A stretch of DNA of 64,000 nucleotides from Luteimicrobium xylanilyticum (lineage in GTDB: Bacteria; Actinomycetota; Actinomycetes; Actinomycetales; Cellulomonadaceae), in NCBI RefSeq assembly GCF_009429125.1, contig NZ_CP045529.1, positions 1,240,001 to 1,304,000 of the forward strand. Direction: 5' to 3'. Below, piece by piece: positions 19,357 through 27,858 of this stretch; position 1 is the stretch's first letter, and every line of letters begins with the position of its first letter. The translations under genes were made by a program, and so were the position numbers. The notes below the pieces were generated by a model that was not told the DNA's origin, did not search any database, and saw only the letters and a program-made list of their open reading frames with translations.

Positions 19357-19571
19357 TTAGGCAAGATTGGATTCTTTGAATTCGCACCAGGGCAACGCTT
19401 CCTCGCGGGCGAGGACCGCGAGCGAACGGGCTCGGGCGAATGAGTTGTTCTGGTGGAGTGTCTCGGCGTCGTCGAGGAGGTCGGCGGCTTGGTGAGGAGG
19501 ACGATCCACCAGCGGCGGGTGAAGTCGGCGGGGAGGGTCGGTTCGTCGGCCGGTTCGGCGGGAGTGTTCAC
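19357..19571 (-). pseudogene. Frameshifted, truncated AbiV/HEPN-like abortive-infection gene
   Basis: On the minus strand an ATG at 19571 opens a frame reading PADFTRRWWIVLLT. After about nt 19490 the continuation is in the +1-shifted frame and reads AADLLDDAETLHQNNSFARA, then RSLAVLAREEALPW, ending at a stop at 19357-19359. The second part has the helical pattern of AbiV-type HEPN proteins (a DLL..A..L...SFARA..LAVLA.EE motif). One missing base near 19490 would join the frames. The usual C-terminal half is absent. I read it as a dead abortive-infection gene. Family assignment rests on motif resemblance only. Confidence 0.5.
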
Positions 19572-19869
19572 GCGGCTGAGTGTGGCGCTCGCGGCCCGTC
19601 GCGGGCGTGAGCGGCGCGGGGCGTGTCGGCGTCTGACAGTCCAGTCCCGATTCTCTGCGAATTCTGGGGCTAGTGGGGTTTGGTCTGCCGGGGTGCGACT
19701 GGTCGGGAGGGTCGCTGTGGCGGGCGCCTCCCGTCGGCGCCGCGCTGGTCATCCGTTTCGCTCCTCGCCGGCCAGAGTGGCATTCACGCTTCACGGTAAG
19801 GTCGGCGGACTGGCCTGCCTCGTTCTCCCGCATCGTCTGCTGCGCTGAGCGGCTCCGAGCTGCGGTCTG
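19572..19869. other. Non-coding stretch between AbiV remnant and YCII gene
   Basis: No supported gene. Open frames on both strands are low-complexity Arg/Pro/Gly shadows without starts, RBS or recognisable domains. Confidence 0.5.
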
Positions 19870-20211
19870 TCAGTAGACGCGGCGGATCTGCTGCGGCCAG
19901 CCGCACGCCTCGGCGATCCTGCCGCCCCACTCGGTCGCCGCATCGTCGTCGGCGACGTCGACGATCGTCAGCCCGCCGATGTACTGCTCGGCCGGCGCGT
20001 ACAGCCCGCTGGTGATCGCCACCGAGCCGCTGGTCGCGTCGGCGGTGACGGCGGCATCGACGTCCTCGTCCACGCCTGCCGCGAACACGAGGACCCCGGC
20101 GTCCCGCATCTCGGAGACGACGGCGTTCGCGAGGGGCCCGCGGCTGGCGAACCACTCGGCGGTGTGGTCGCCCACCCACTGCTGGTTGAAATAGATGATG
20201 TAGTGGCTCAT
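19870..20211 (-). CDS. YCII-related (YciI-like) protein
   Basis: A 113-aa protein, MSHYIIYFNQQWVGDHTAEW at the start and GLYAPAEQYIGGLTIVDVAD in the middle, which matches the alpha/beta ferredoxin-like fold of YCII/DGPF-domain proteins. Function in this family is poorly known (some relate to dioxygenases or ECF-sigma neighbours). The ATG at 20211 is preferred over a longer frame because the YCII core begins there. Divergent from an HxlR regulator with a perfect palindrome between them, so it is a likely HxlR target. Confidence 0.72.
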   Translation of the reverse strand: MSHYIIYFNQQWVGDHTAEWFASRGPLANAVVSEMRDAGVLVFAAGVDEDVDAAVTADATSGSVAITSGLYAPAEQYIGGLTIVDVADDDAATEWGGRIAEACGWPQQIRRVY

Positions 20212-20248
20212 CGTTGGGCCCTCCGTGTCGTCCGACTCCGTGGTGACT

Positions 20249-20279
20249 GATTGCAGTCTGCAATCTGTCTCGATACTGT
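20249..20279. promoter_or_regulatory. HxlR operator and promoter in the YCII/hxlR gap
   Basis: GATTGCAG-T-CTGCAATC (20249-20265) is a perfect palindrome with 8-bp arms. Its TTGCAG (20251-20256) is spaced 17 bp from TACTGT (20274-20279), so it overlaps the -35 element of a promoter reading toward hxlR. A second small palindrome CTTGCAAG lies at 20298-20305. Autoregulation and control of the divergent gene are inferred. Confidence 0.6.
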
Positions 20280-20327
20280 AGGCCCAGGTGGTTTTCACTT
20301 GCAAGCACTAGGTGCCGGAGGCACAGG

Positions 20328-20858
20328 ATGACACGGGCGCCGCGATCGGGGTGTGCGATCAACGCCGCCGTCGAGGTGCTCGGTGACCCGTGGGTGATGC
20401 TGGTGCTCCGCGACATCGTGTTCGGTAACCGCCGGTACTTCCGTGAGCTCCTCGCAGGGTCCGAGGAGGGCATCGCCTCGAACATCCTCGCGAGCCGGCT
20501 CAAGCGGCTCGTCGAGGCCGGTCTTCTTACCCGCGACGAGGCGCACCGCGGTCAACGGGCGAAGTACTCGCTGACCGAGTCCGGCATCGAGGTCCTCCCG
20601 GTGATGGCCGCCCTCGGCACCTGGGGGCTGGCGCACCGCTCGGGCGAGCAACGCCTGCGCGTGCGCGCGGAGCTGCTCCGTAACGGCGGCCCCGAGCTCC
20701 TCGAGGCCTTGATGGACGAGCTCCGCGAGCTCCACCTCGGCATCCCGCGTCCGGATCCGGACGCTCCCCGTCCCAGTGAACAGCTGGCGGCCGCCTATCG
20801 GCGGGCGGTCGGCGGCCCGGACCCGCAGATCGACGCACCGGGTGACCTGCCGGGATAG
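20328..20858 (+). CDS. HxlR-family winged-helix regulator
   Basis: A 176-aa protein with the HxlR core CAINAAVEVLGDPWVMLVLR, then DIVFGNRRYFRELLAGSEEG and SNILASRLKRLVEAGLLTRD. The Cys before the first helix is typical and can be a redox sensor. These regulators usually control a divergently transcribed gene in response to reactive electrophiles or oxidants, here the YCII gene. The C-terminal 60 residues are an extension with a second helical part, as in the longer HxlR members. Confidence 0.9.
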   Translation: MTRAPRSGCAINAAVEVLGDPWVMLVLRDIVFGNRRYFRELLAGSEEGIASNILASRLKRLVEAGLLTRDEAHRGQRAKYSLTESGIEVLPVMAALGTWGLAHRSGEQRLRVRAELLRNGGPELLEALMDELRELHLGIPRPDPDAPRPSEQLAAAYRRAVGGPDPQIDAPGDLPG

Positions 20859-20908
20859 GTGCTGGCCCGTGCGGCAGGGTGTCGCGCGGTCCCGAAAGGT
20901 CGGATGAG

Positions 20909-21358
20909 ATGGTGACGACCCAGCCGGTGTCCGGTGTGCCGGTGCGCCGCGTGCGCGGGCCGGAGGAGTACCCGCGGCTCGTGGCAGTCTGGCAGAGCGC
21001 CGTCGACGCCACGCACGACTTCCTCGCCGCCGAGGACCGCGACGCGATCGAGGCGCGACTCGCGTCCGACTACTTCCCGCACGTGGAGCTCTACGTCGCG
21101 GAGCGCGACGGGACCGTCGTCGGGTTCGCGGGCAGGGTCGAGGACCGGCTCGAGATGCTGTTCGTCGACGACGCCGAGCGGGGCCGCGGGACGGGTGCGG
21201 CGTTGCTCGCGTACGTCGTCGCGCTCGGCGTGACTGCCGTCGACGTCAACGAGCAGAACTCGCAGGCCCTGGCGTTCTACCGGCGGCGCAGGTTCGACGT
21301 CGTCGGCAGGAGCGCGCTCGACGGCGACGGGCGCCCCTATATCCGTTGCTCCACCTGA
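20909..21358 (+). CDS. GNAT acetyltransferase, YjaB-like
   Basis: A 149-aa protein from ATG 20909 (a GTG at 20879 is possible). It resembles E. coli YjaB along its length: LVAVWQSAVDATHDFLAAED, MLFVDDAERGRGTGAALLAY (acetyl-CoA binding), and VDVNEQNSQALAFYRRRRFD followed by VVGRSALDGDGRPY. The family is a small cytosolic GNAT of unclear substrate. It lies between hxlR and the convergent arr gene with no obvious operon link. Confidence 0.85.
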   Translation: MVTTQPVSGVPVRRVRGPEEYPRLVAVWQSAVDATHDFLAAEDRDAIEARLASDYFPHVELYVAERDGTVVGFAGRVEDRLEMLFVDDAERGRGTGAALLAYVVALGVTAVDVNEQNSQALAFYRRRRFDVVGRSALDGDGRPYIRCST

Positions 21359-21438
21359 CGCGTCGCCCGGCGGAGTGACGTAGTGCAGGAAGGCCGTGAA
21401 CGGTAGCGCAGGGACGCCTCTCCGGTGACCGGCGCCGA

Positions 21439-21849
21439 TCAGTTGATGATCTCCGCGCGGTCCTCGGCCACCATGGCGGCGAGCCGGTCCCGCCACGCCT
21501 GGAGCGCCTCGGGCGTGAGGCGGGTCCAGTCGGTGACCTCGCCGACGACGACGAGCGGCGCGGCGGTGCGGTAGGAGCGCGTCGGGTTGCCCGGGAACTT
21601 CTTGTCGGTGACGTTGGGGTCGTTCTCGAACTCGCCGGTCGGCTCGACCACGTACACCCGCGGCTCCCCGTCACCGGCGGCGAGCTCGGCGGCCAACCCT
21701 GCGCCGTCGGGCAGGGCGGTGAAGTAGACGTGGTTCATCACGACCTCGGGGCGGTAGTTGGACCGGAAGCCCGCGGTGAGGCGGTCCCCGACCTGCAGCT
21801 GCGCCTTCGTCCCGTGGTAGAACGGCCCCTCGTCCAGCACGTCACCCAT
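21439..21849 (-). CDS. arr: Rifampin ADP-ribosyltransferase Arr
   Basis: A 136-aa protein with near-textbook Arr sequence: GPFYHGTKAQLQVGDRLTAG, FRSNYRPEVVMNHVYFTA, YVVEPTGEFENDPNVTDKKF and PGNPTRSYRTAAPL. It transfers ADP-ribose from NAD to the ansa-chain hydroxyl of rifamycins and so gives intrinsic rifampin resistance. The ATG at 21849 lies 6 nt after TACGGT (minus strand 21861-21856), which supports a leaderless start there. Chromosomal arr genes are common in environmental actinobacteria. No mobile element is adjacent. Confidence 0.95.
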   Translation of the reverse strand: MGDVLDEGPFYHGTKAQLQVGDRLTAGFRSNYRPEVVMNHVYFTALPDGAGLAAELAAGDGEPRVYVVEPTGEFENDPNVTDKKFPGNPTRSYRTAAPLVVVGEVTDWTRLTPEALQAWRDRLAAMVAEDRAEIIN

Positions 21850-21916
21850 CACGCCACCGTACCGAGCGCCGGGCATTCACCTCGCCCCGTCGGCGACGAT
21901 CCGTCAGGCTGCACCC

Positions 21917-22135
21917 GTGGCCCTCGACGACGACCCCTTCGACTTCCAGGTGACCAAGGCAGGGACGGTGCGCGTCTTCCGCGGCGGCCGGGAGGTCGTG
22001 ACGGTCGCCGGTCGGGCGGCGGAGAAGCTCGTCGCGAGCCTCGGCGTCGACGACGCGACCGACCAGCAGCTCCTCGCCCGCGTCACCGGGAACTACCGGC
22101 GCGGGAACGAGCGCACCGGGCGGATGCGGAGATGA
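21917..22135 (+). CDS. Small conserved actinobacterial protein of unknown function
   Basis: A 72-aa protein with DPFDFQVTKAGTVRVFRGGR and LLARVTGNYRRGNERTGRM, a pattern I associate with short uncharacterised actinobacterial proteins. It is very polar with no TM or signal peptide, and the C-terminus is basic. GTG start follows CAGGCT by 6 nt. The stop overlaps the next start (ATGA), so it is coupled to the CDF transporter. Function is unknown. Confidence 0.75.
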   Translation: MALDDDPFDFQVTKAGTVRVFRGGREVVTVAGRAAEKLVASLGVDDATDQQLLARVTGNYRRGNERTGRMRR

Positions 22136-23067
22136 GCGACCCGCGCCCGTCCTCGCGTCCGACGACGCCGGGCGCGCCTCGCGGCGAGACGCGCGCGCTC
22201 GTCGTGAGCATGGTGGGCTCGGGCATCCTGGGGCTCGCCGGCGTGGCGTGGGGCGCCGCGGTCGGATCCCAGCTCGTGCTGTTCGACGGCGTGGTCACGC
22301 TCGCGGGGATCGCGCTCGTCGCGGTGTCGATGGTCGCCGCGCGGGTCGCCGCGTCCCGTCCGACGGCGGACTACCCGTACGGGCGGCACGCGGCCACGCC
22401 GCTGGCAGTCGCGGTCCAGGGCGCCGCGCTGCTGGGTGCGCTGACGTACGGCGCGAGCGAGGCGGTGACCGTGATCGTCTCGGGCGGCTCGGACGCCGCC
22501 GGTGCGGCCGTCGCTGGCTACGGGGTGGTCGCTGCGGCGGCGAGCGTCACGGTCGCGCTGCTGCTCGCACGGTACGCGCCGAGCTCGGCCCTGGCCCGGG
22601 CGGAGCTGGTGTCGTGGCGGTCGGGCGCGCTGCTCAGCGGCGTCGTCGTGCTGAGCGGGCTCGCCGCCGAGCTCCTGATGCGGAAAGACCTCGATCGCGT
22701 CGCCGCCTACCTGGACCCGTCGCTCGTCCTCCTCGCCTCGCTCCTCATGCTGCCGATGGCGCTGGGCCTCGTGCGCGAGGGCGGCCGTGAGCTGCTCGAG
22801 GCCGCCGCGCCCCGCGAGATCGCCGACGCCGTCGCGGCGGCCGCGGAGCGAGTGCGTGCCCGGCACGGGCTGCCCGACCCGCTCGTGCGCACCACGAAGC
22901 TCGGGCGCCGGCTGTACGTCGACGTCGGGTTCGTCGTGCCGGATACCGACTGGGACGTGGCCGACGAGGACGCCGTACGCCGCGACCTCGGTGAGGAGCT
23001 CGACGGGCTCGGCTACGACGTCGTCGCCGGGGTCACGCTGACCCGCGACGGTCGCCTCCTCGGCTGA
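22132..23067 (+). CDS. Cation diffusion facilitator (CDF) family transporter
   Basis: A 311-aa protein with about six TM segments. TM2 and the loop after it, SQLVLFDGVVTLAGIALVAV and ADYPYGRHAATPLAVAVQ, match the CDF site region (Asp in TM2, the YPYGR loop). The hydrophilic C-terminal domain (RLYVDVGFVVPDTDWDVADE onwards) is the CDF cytoplasmic domain. It likely exports a divalent metal by proton antiport. The usual HxxxD of TM5 is not evident in my reading, so metal specificity may be unusual. Coupled to the small gene upstream. Confidence 0.72.
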   Translation: MSDPRPSSRPTTPGAPRGETRALVVSMVGSGILGLAGVAWGAAVGSQLVLFDGVVTLAGIALVAVSMVAARVAASRPTADYPYGRHAATPLAVAVQGAALLGALTYGASEAVTVIVSGGSDAAGAAVAGYGVVAAAASVTVALLLARYAPSSALARAELVSWRSGALLSGVVVLSGLAAELLMRKDLDRVAAYLDPSLVLLASLLMLPMALGLVREGGRELLEAAAPREIADAVAAAAERVRARHGLPDPLVRTTKLGRRLYVDVGFVVPDTDWDVADEDAVRRDLGEELDGLGYDVVAGVTLTRDGRLLG

Positions 23068-23166
23068 CACGCAGCGTGCGCGACAGGGCGTCACCTCCGG
23101 CCGCTGCGTGAGACGTCCCTGATTTCCCGGGGACGACCGGCGAGCGCGGCGTCTACCGTCGATGCC

Positions 23167-23943
23167 ATGAGCCCTACGACGCCGACCCTGTCGGACGACG
23201 ACCGCACCGCGCTCTACGACGCCCAGAACGTCTGGGCGGCCGACGACGACTTCTTCCTCGCGCTCGTCGGCGGACGCGAGGGCTCCCGGGTGCTCGACCT
23301 GGGCTGCGGGACCGGTCGGCTCACGCTCGCGCTCGCGGCGGAGGGCCATCGGGTCACGGGCATCGACCCCGACGACGGCGCGGTCGCGGCCGCGCGGCGT
23401 AAGCCCGGGGCGGACGCCGTCGTGTGGGTGGTGGGGACGTCCGAGCAGATCCCACCCGGCGCGGGTTTCGACACGGCGCTCATGACGTCGCACGTCGCGC
23501 AGGCGATCACGGACGAGGGCATGTGGCACGGCACGCTCGACGATCTCCACGCTGCCCTCGTGCCCGGTGGGCTGCTGGCGTTCGACTCGCGCGACCCGGC
23601 GGTGCGCGCGTGGGAACGCTGGACCCCCGAGCGGTCGCGCGGCCGGGCGGCCCTTCCCGACGGGACGTCCTTCGAGGGCTGGCACGAGGTCATGCGTGTC
23701 GAGGAGACGGGGCCCGACGGCGGCCCCACCGACACGTGGCTCGTCCACCTCGCGGAGCACGCACTGCTGCCTGACGGGACGCACGCCGTCGACGCCGGCG
23801 AGCTGGTGTTCCGTTCGGAGGCGCGGCTGCGGGCCGACCTCGCAGCGGCCGGGTTCGTCGTCGAGCAGGTGCACGGCGGGTGGGAGCGTCAGCCGGTCGG
23901 CGAGGGCGTGGGCGAGCTCGTGGTGCTGGCGCGCCGCGTCTGA
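23167..23943 (+). CDS. Class I SAM-dependent methyltransferase
   Basis: A 258-aa protein with the SAM motif I VLDLGCGTGRLTLALAAEGH near residue 42, motif II VTGIDPDDGAVAAARR and motif IV DTALMTSHVAQAITDE. Similar proteins methylate small molecules. The substrate is unknown. The ATG follows TACCGT (23154-23159) by 7 nt, so it looks leaderless. Monocistronic between the CDF and DinB genes. Confidence 0.85.
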   Translation: MSPTTPTLSDDDRTALYDAQNVWAADDDFFLALVGGREGSRVLDLGCGTGRLTLALAAEGHRVTGIDPDDGAVAAARRKPGADAVVWVVGTSEQIPPGAGFDTALMTSHVAQAITDEGMWHGTLDDLHAALVPGGLLAFDSRDPAVRAWERWTPERSRGRAALPDGTSFEGWHEVMRVEETGPDGGPTDTWLVHLAEHALLPDGTHAVDAGELVFRSEARLRADLAAAGFVVEQVHGGWERQPVGEGVGELVVLARRV

Positions 23944-24002
23944 GCCCGGCCGGCCAGAAGAATTCCGGCGCGCCCGTCGGAGGCTCGTGCGACGGTGGGT
24001 CC

Positions 24003-24623
24003 ATGACCGACGCGAACGAAGCAGCCCAGAAGGCGACGCTCCGGCACTACCTCGACAGCGGGCACCGGACGCTCGAGTGGAAGCTCGAGGGTCTGTCGGA
24101 GCGCGACGCGCGGCGGCCGATGACCCCGACGGGCACGAACCTGCTCGGGCTCGTGAAGCACGTCGCGTCCACGGAGGCCGAGTACCTGGGCCGGTGCTTC
24201 GACCGGCCGTTCCCCGAGCCCATGCCCTGGATGGACGACGACGCCGAGCCGAACTCCGACATGTGGGCCACGGCCGACGAGTCGATCGACGACGTCCTGG
24301 CGTTCTACCGACGCGTCCAGACGCACTCCGACGCCACGATCGAGGCCCTGCCGCTCGACGCGCCCGGCGTCGTGCCGTGGTGGGGCGCCAGGGAGGTCAC
24401 GCTGCACCAGGTCCTGGTCCACGTGATCGCCGAGACCGACCGGCACGCCGGTCACGCGGACATCGTGCGTGAGCTGCTCGACGGCGCCGTCGGGCTCGGC
24501 GCGACGAACAGCAACCTCCCGGACCGCGACGCCGCGTGGTGGGGTGCCTACGTGGCGCACCTCGACGAGCTCGCCGCGCAGGCGGGCGACAGCCGCCAGG
24601 TCCCGGAGGCCGACGCGGACTGA
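24003..24623 (+). CDS. DinB/DUF664-family protein
   Basis: A 206-aa four-helix-bundle protein. LLGLVKHVASTEAEYLGRCF, the Trp-rich loop PMPWMDDDAEPNSDMWATAD and HVIAETDRHAGHADIVREL carry the three conserved histidines that bind metal in the family. Related proteins are thiol-dependent S-transferases that use mycothiol or bacillithiol, which fits a mycothiol producer (mshB at 35.4 kb). Actual reaction unproven. Confidence 0.8.
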   Translation: MTDANEAAQKATLRHYLDSGHRTLEWKLEGLSERDARRPMTPTGTNLLGLVKHVASTEAEYLGRCFDRPFPEPMPWMDDDAEPNSDMWATADESIDDVLAFYRRVQTHSDATIEALPLDAPGVVPWWGAREVTLHQVLVHVIAETDRHAGHADIVRELLDGAVGLGATNSNLPDRDAAWWGAYVAHLDELAAQAGDSRQVPEADAD

Positions 24624-24670
24624 ACGGCCCGCCCGGACCGTTCCCCGGGGCTCCGGGGGGTCGTGCCATC

Positions 24671-25762
24671 ATGCTCGGCGTGACCTCGACGACAGCATCC
24701 CGGCCCTTCGCGCGACGGACCAGCACCGCGGTTGCCGTCGCGCTCCTGTTCGCCCTGGTCCTGGGGATCTTCGGCGGCGTGCTCGTCGGTGTCTCGCAGA
24801 AGGACTACACGGCGTACACCGAGCGGGCGACGGCGACGATCAGCGACGTCGTCAGGAGGACCGGGGGAGGGGGGACCCACCACGGCAGCACGACGTACCG
24901 CATCTACCTCGACTACGAGGCGGACGGTCACAGCTTCACGCGCAAGCGCCTGCAGGGCGTGACCACCGGGACCCCCCACGTGGGCGACACGGTCGAGCTG
25001 CGGTACCCGCCGGGGCAGCCCGCCAAGGCGGTGACCGCGAAGACGACCTCGAGGACGACGGCGCACGTCGAGCTCGGGATCGGCGTGGGGCTCCTCGTGC
25101 TCGCGGTGGGGATCCTCGTGGGGCTCGCCGTCTGGGGACGACGGCGCCGGGCGAAGGCCCTGCCCGCGGCGCCGGAGGCCGCCGCCTTCGCAGTCCCGGC
25201 GCCTGCGCCGGTCGCGGACCCGCGTCTCCTGCCGGTCCCGTGGCCGTGGGAGCAGGTCGTGGCCCAGCTCGCGCGCGCCGCCGACGACGCGCCGTTCGCC
25301 GTCACGCCTCTGCAGGACGGCGGCGTCGACGTCACGTACGACGTCGCGAACGCCCGCTGGTACACGCTCTTCCAGGCGCACCGCCTGAGCTCCACCTTCG
25401 TGTGCCGGCTGCACCCGAGGAAGCCCGGCCGCTACGCCAGGAACGACACCCTGTACGACGTCGAGTGGGCGGCCGGCGTGGGTCGCCTCCGGGGCAGCGG
25501 CCAGGTGCAGTCGGGTCGGGTGTGGTCGCGGCGTCGTCGCGTGGACTACGGGATCGGCACCGACGGGAGCGTGGGGCGCCAGGTGGACGTCGACTTCTCG
25601 TCCTCCGACGTGCCCCGCTGGATCGACGGGGTCCTTGCGGGCTCCGGGTGGAGGTCGGCGCTCGACGCCAACGCTCGTGGCGGGCTGGTGGCCGCCGTCG
25701 TCGGCGGTGCGGTGGCCGTCGTGGGCGTGGGCGTGGTCGTCGCCGTCGTCGCCTCACGCTGA
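24671..25762 (+). CDS. DUF3592-type membrane protein
   Basis: A 363-aa protein from ATG 24671 (GTG 24680 also fits). TM1 is about residues 17-40. Residues 42-130 form the extracytoplasmic DUF3592 domain (ATATISDVVRRTGGGGTHHG, YRIYLDYEADGHSFTRKRLQ, VGDTVELRYPPGQPAKA). TM2 follows, then a soluble domain with WYTLFQAHRLSSTFVCRLHP, and a Val/Gly-rich TM at the C-terminus. Function is unknown. Such proteins are envelope-associated. It stands alone before the peptide ABC operon. Confidence 0.65.
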   Translation: MLGVTSTTASRPFARRTSTAVAVALLFALVLGIFGGVLVGVSQKDYTAYTERATATISDVVRRTGGGGTHHGSTTYRIYLDYEADGHSFTRKRLQGVTTGTPHVGDTVELRYPPGQPAKAVTAKTTSRTTAHVELGIGVGLLVLAVGILVGLAVWGRRRRAKALPAAPEAAAFAVPAPAPVADPRLLPVPWPWEQVVAQLARAADDAPFAVTPLQDGGVDVTYDVANARWYTLFQAHRLSSTFVCRLHPRKPGRYARNDTLYDVEWAAGVGRLRGSGQVQSGRVWSRRRRVDYGIGTDGSVGRQVDVDFSSSDVPRWIDGVLAGSGWRSALDANARGGLVAAVVGGAVAVVGVGVVVAVVASR

Positions 25763-25863
25763 CGACTCACGCCCGCTTCGTCCGTCTCGTCGGAACCGCT
25801 GTGTCCACGAGGCGCGACTGTTGTTACACGCATGTTTCTCTGGGCGGCCCCGTGTGAACGCGT

Positions 25864-25911
25864 CGTACCGGCCAGTATCAAATCAATAACGATCGAACGT
25901 ACCAGCCAGTA
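25864..25911. repeat. Direct repeat upstream of the peptide-binding lipoprotein gene
   Basis: CGTACCGGCCAGTA (25864-25877) and CGTACCAGCCAGTA (25898-25911) match at 13 of 14 bases with a 34-nt period, about three helical turns. Several GTACC words follow (25924-25947). They lie in the 284-bp gap before the start at 26047, so they could be regulator sites. TACCGT at 25942-25947 is a possible -10 box. Confidence 0.45.
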
Positions 25912-26046
25912 GCCGTTACCGCCCGGTACCGCAACCGTGGGTACCGTGGCCCCACACGAACGACGGTCCTGCACGCTGGCGTGGAGCCCCGCCGCCCTCG
26001 CGGCGCGGCTTCCGGTGCAGGGCACGTCCACCCTCGAGGAGGAACA

Positions 26047-27834
26047 TTGAAGATCAGGCGATATGGCGTCGCGGTCGCGGTCGCTGCCGCAGGTGCCCTG
26101 CTGTTCTCGGCCTGCAGCTCGTCCGACGACAGCCCCAAGTCGACGACGACCGGGGCGGCGACGGCGAAGACCGGCGGCACCATCACCGTGGCGGAGGTGA
26201 ACGCGTTCTTCTCGTTCAACTCGCTCACCGCGAACGGCAACACGGACATCAACTCGAAGGTGTCGCTCGCGACGCAGTCGGGCTTCAACTACGTCGACGA
26301 CAAGCTGACGCTCCAGAAGGACCCGAGCTTCGGCACGTACGAGGTCGTGAAGCAGGACCCGCTGACCGTCAAGTACACCCTGAGCGACAAGGCGCAGTGG
26401 TCCGACGGCACGCCGGTCAGCGCGGACGACCTGCTCCTCGCGTGGGCGGTCGAGTCGGGCTGGTACAACGACGGCACGACGAACGCCGACGGCAAGGTCA
26501 CCAAGGGGACCAACTACTTCGACTACGCGGGCTCGACCCTCGGCCTGAACGACACCAAGTTCCCGACCGTGAGCGACGACAAGAAGTCGATCACCATCGA
26601 GTACACCAAGCCGTTCGCCGACTGGGAGAGCGCCTACTCGGTCCAGGGCATCCCGCCGGCCCACGTCATCTGGAAGCACGCCGGCCTCGCCAACGAGGAC
26701 GCCTTCATCAAGCTGCTGCAGGACCAGCCCAAGGGTGACCCGTCCAAGCCGGCAAAGACGAACGCGACGCTGAAGAAGATCTCGGACTACTTCAACACCG
26801 GCTTCGACTCGAAGACGCTGCCGAGCGACCCGTCGCTCTACCTCTCGGACGGCCCGTACATCGTCTCGGCGATCGACCAGGGCAAGTCGCTCACGCTCGT
26901 GCCGAACACCAAGTACCAGGGCGACCACACCGCCAAGCTGGACTCGATCGTCATCCGGACGATCGCGGACCCGCAGGCGCAGATCCAGGCGCTCCAGAAC
27001 GGTGAGGTCGACGTCATCGCCCCGCAGGCGAACGCCGACACGCTGGCCGCGCTCGACCAGGTCCCCGGCGTCCAGGTCCACAAGGGCAACCAGCTCTCGT
27101 ACGACCACATCGACCTGAACTTCAGCGGTGTGTTCAAGGACAAGAACGTCCGTGAGGCGTTCCTCAAGACGATCCCGCGCCAGGCGATCCTGGACGCGAT
27201 CATCACGCCGCTCGACTCGAGCGCCAAGGTGCTCAACTCGCAGCTCTTCGTCCCGGCCCAGGAGGGCTACGCCGACTCGGTCGCCAACAACGGCTCGAGC
27301 GCCTACGGCGAGCCCGACATCGACGGCGCCAAGAAGCTCCTCAACGGGGCGACGCCGACCGTCCGGATCCTCTACAACTCGGACAACCCGAACCGTGTCG
27401 ACGCGTTCACGCTGATCTCGCAGTCCGCCTCCAAGGCCGGCTTCAAGATCAAGAACGAGGGCGACGTGAACTGGGGCTCGCGCCTGGGTGACGGATCGTA
27501 CGACGCCTCGATCTTCGGCTGGATCTCCTCCGGCGTGGGCGTCTCGGGCGTGCCGCAGATCTTCGGCACGGGCCAGAGCTCGAACTTCAACGGCTACTCG
27601 AACAAGTCGGCCGACGCCGCGATGTCGAAGCTGATCCAGACGACCGACAAGTCGGAGCAGACCAAGCTCCAGCAGGAGATCGACAAGGACATCTTCAGCG
27701 ACGCCTACGGCCTGCCGCTGTTCCAGTCGATCGGTGTGGACGCCGAGTCGTCGCGTGTCGGCGGCATCGACACGTTCAACCCGAACCAGAACGGCGTCTG
27801 GTGGAACGTCTGGGAGTGGACGGTCAAGAGCTGA
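26047..27834 (+). CDS. Oligopeptide-type ABC transporter substrate-binding lipoprotein (family 5)
   Basis: A 595-aa protein. The only well-placed start is TTG at 26047 with GAGGAGGA about 5 nt upstream. From there, IRRYGVAVAVAAAGALLFSAC gives a lipoprotein signal with Cys 23. The mature part has the family-5 solute-binding pattern (SDKAQWSDGTPVSADDLLLA, KNVREAFLKTIPRQAILDAI). It captures peptides or similar solutes for the downstream permeases. A strong hairpin follows the stop, which probably raises lipoprotein output relative to the other subunits. Confidence 0.9.
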   Translation: MKIRRYGVAVAVAAAGALLFSACSSSDDSPKSTTTGAATAKTGGTITVAEVNAFFSFNSLTANGNTDINSKVSLATQSGFNYVDDKLTLQKDPSFGTYEVVKQDPLTVKYTLSDKAQWSDGTPVSADDLLLAWAVESGWYNDGTTNADGKVTKGTNYFDYAGSTLGLNDTKFPTVSDDKKSITIEYTKPFADWESAYSVQGIPPAHVIWKHAGLANEDAFIKLLQDQPKGDPSKPAKTNATLKKISDYFNTGFDSKTLPSDPSLYLSDGPYIVSAIDQGKSLTLVPNTKYQGDHTAKLDSIVIRTIADPQAQIQALQNGEVDVIAPQANADTLAALDQVPGVQVHKGNQLSYDHIDLNFSGVFKDKNVREAFLKTIPRQAILDAIITPLDSSAKVLNSQLFVPAQEGYADSVANNGSSAYGEPDIDGAKKLLNGATPTVRILYNSDNPNRVDAFTLISQSASKAGFKIKNEGDVNWGSRLGDGSYDASIFGWISSGVGVSGVPQIFGTGQSSNFNGYSNKSADAAMSKLIQTTDKSEQTKLQQEIDKDIFSDAYGLPLFQSIGVDAESSRVGGIDTFNPNQNGVWWNVWEWTVKS

Positions 27835-27858
27835 CGCTCGACGGCTGACCCCGGCCTC

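Noticed and set aside
19213-19869. Possible integrative element, integrase or attachment site around the A+T-richer patch
   Set aside because: I saw no integrase, transposase, tRNA or terminal repeats. Only a decayed AbiV-like fragment can be supported.
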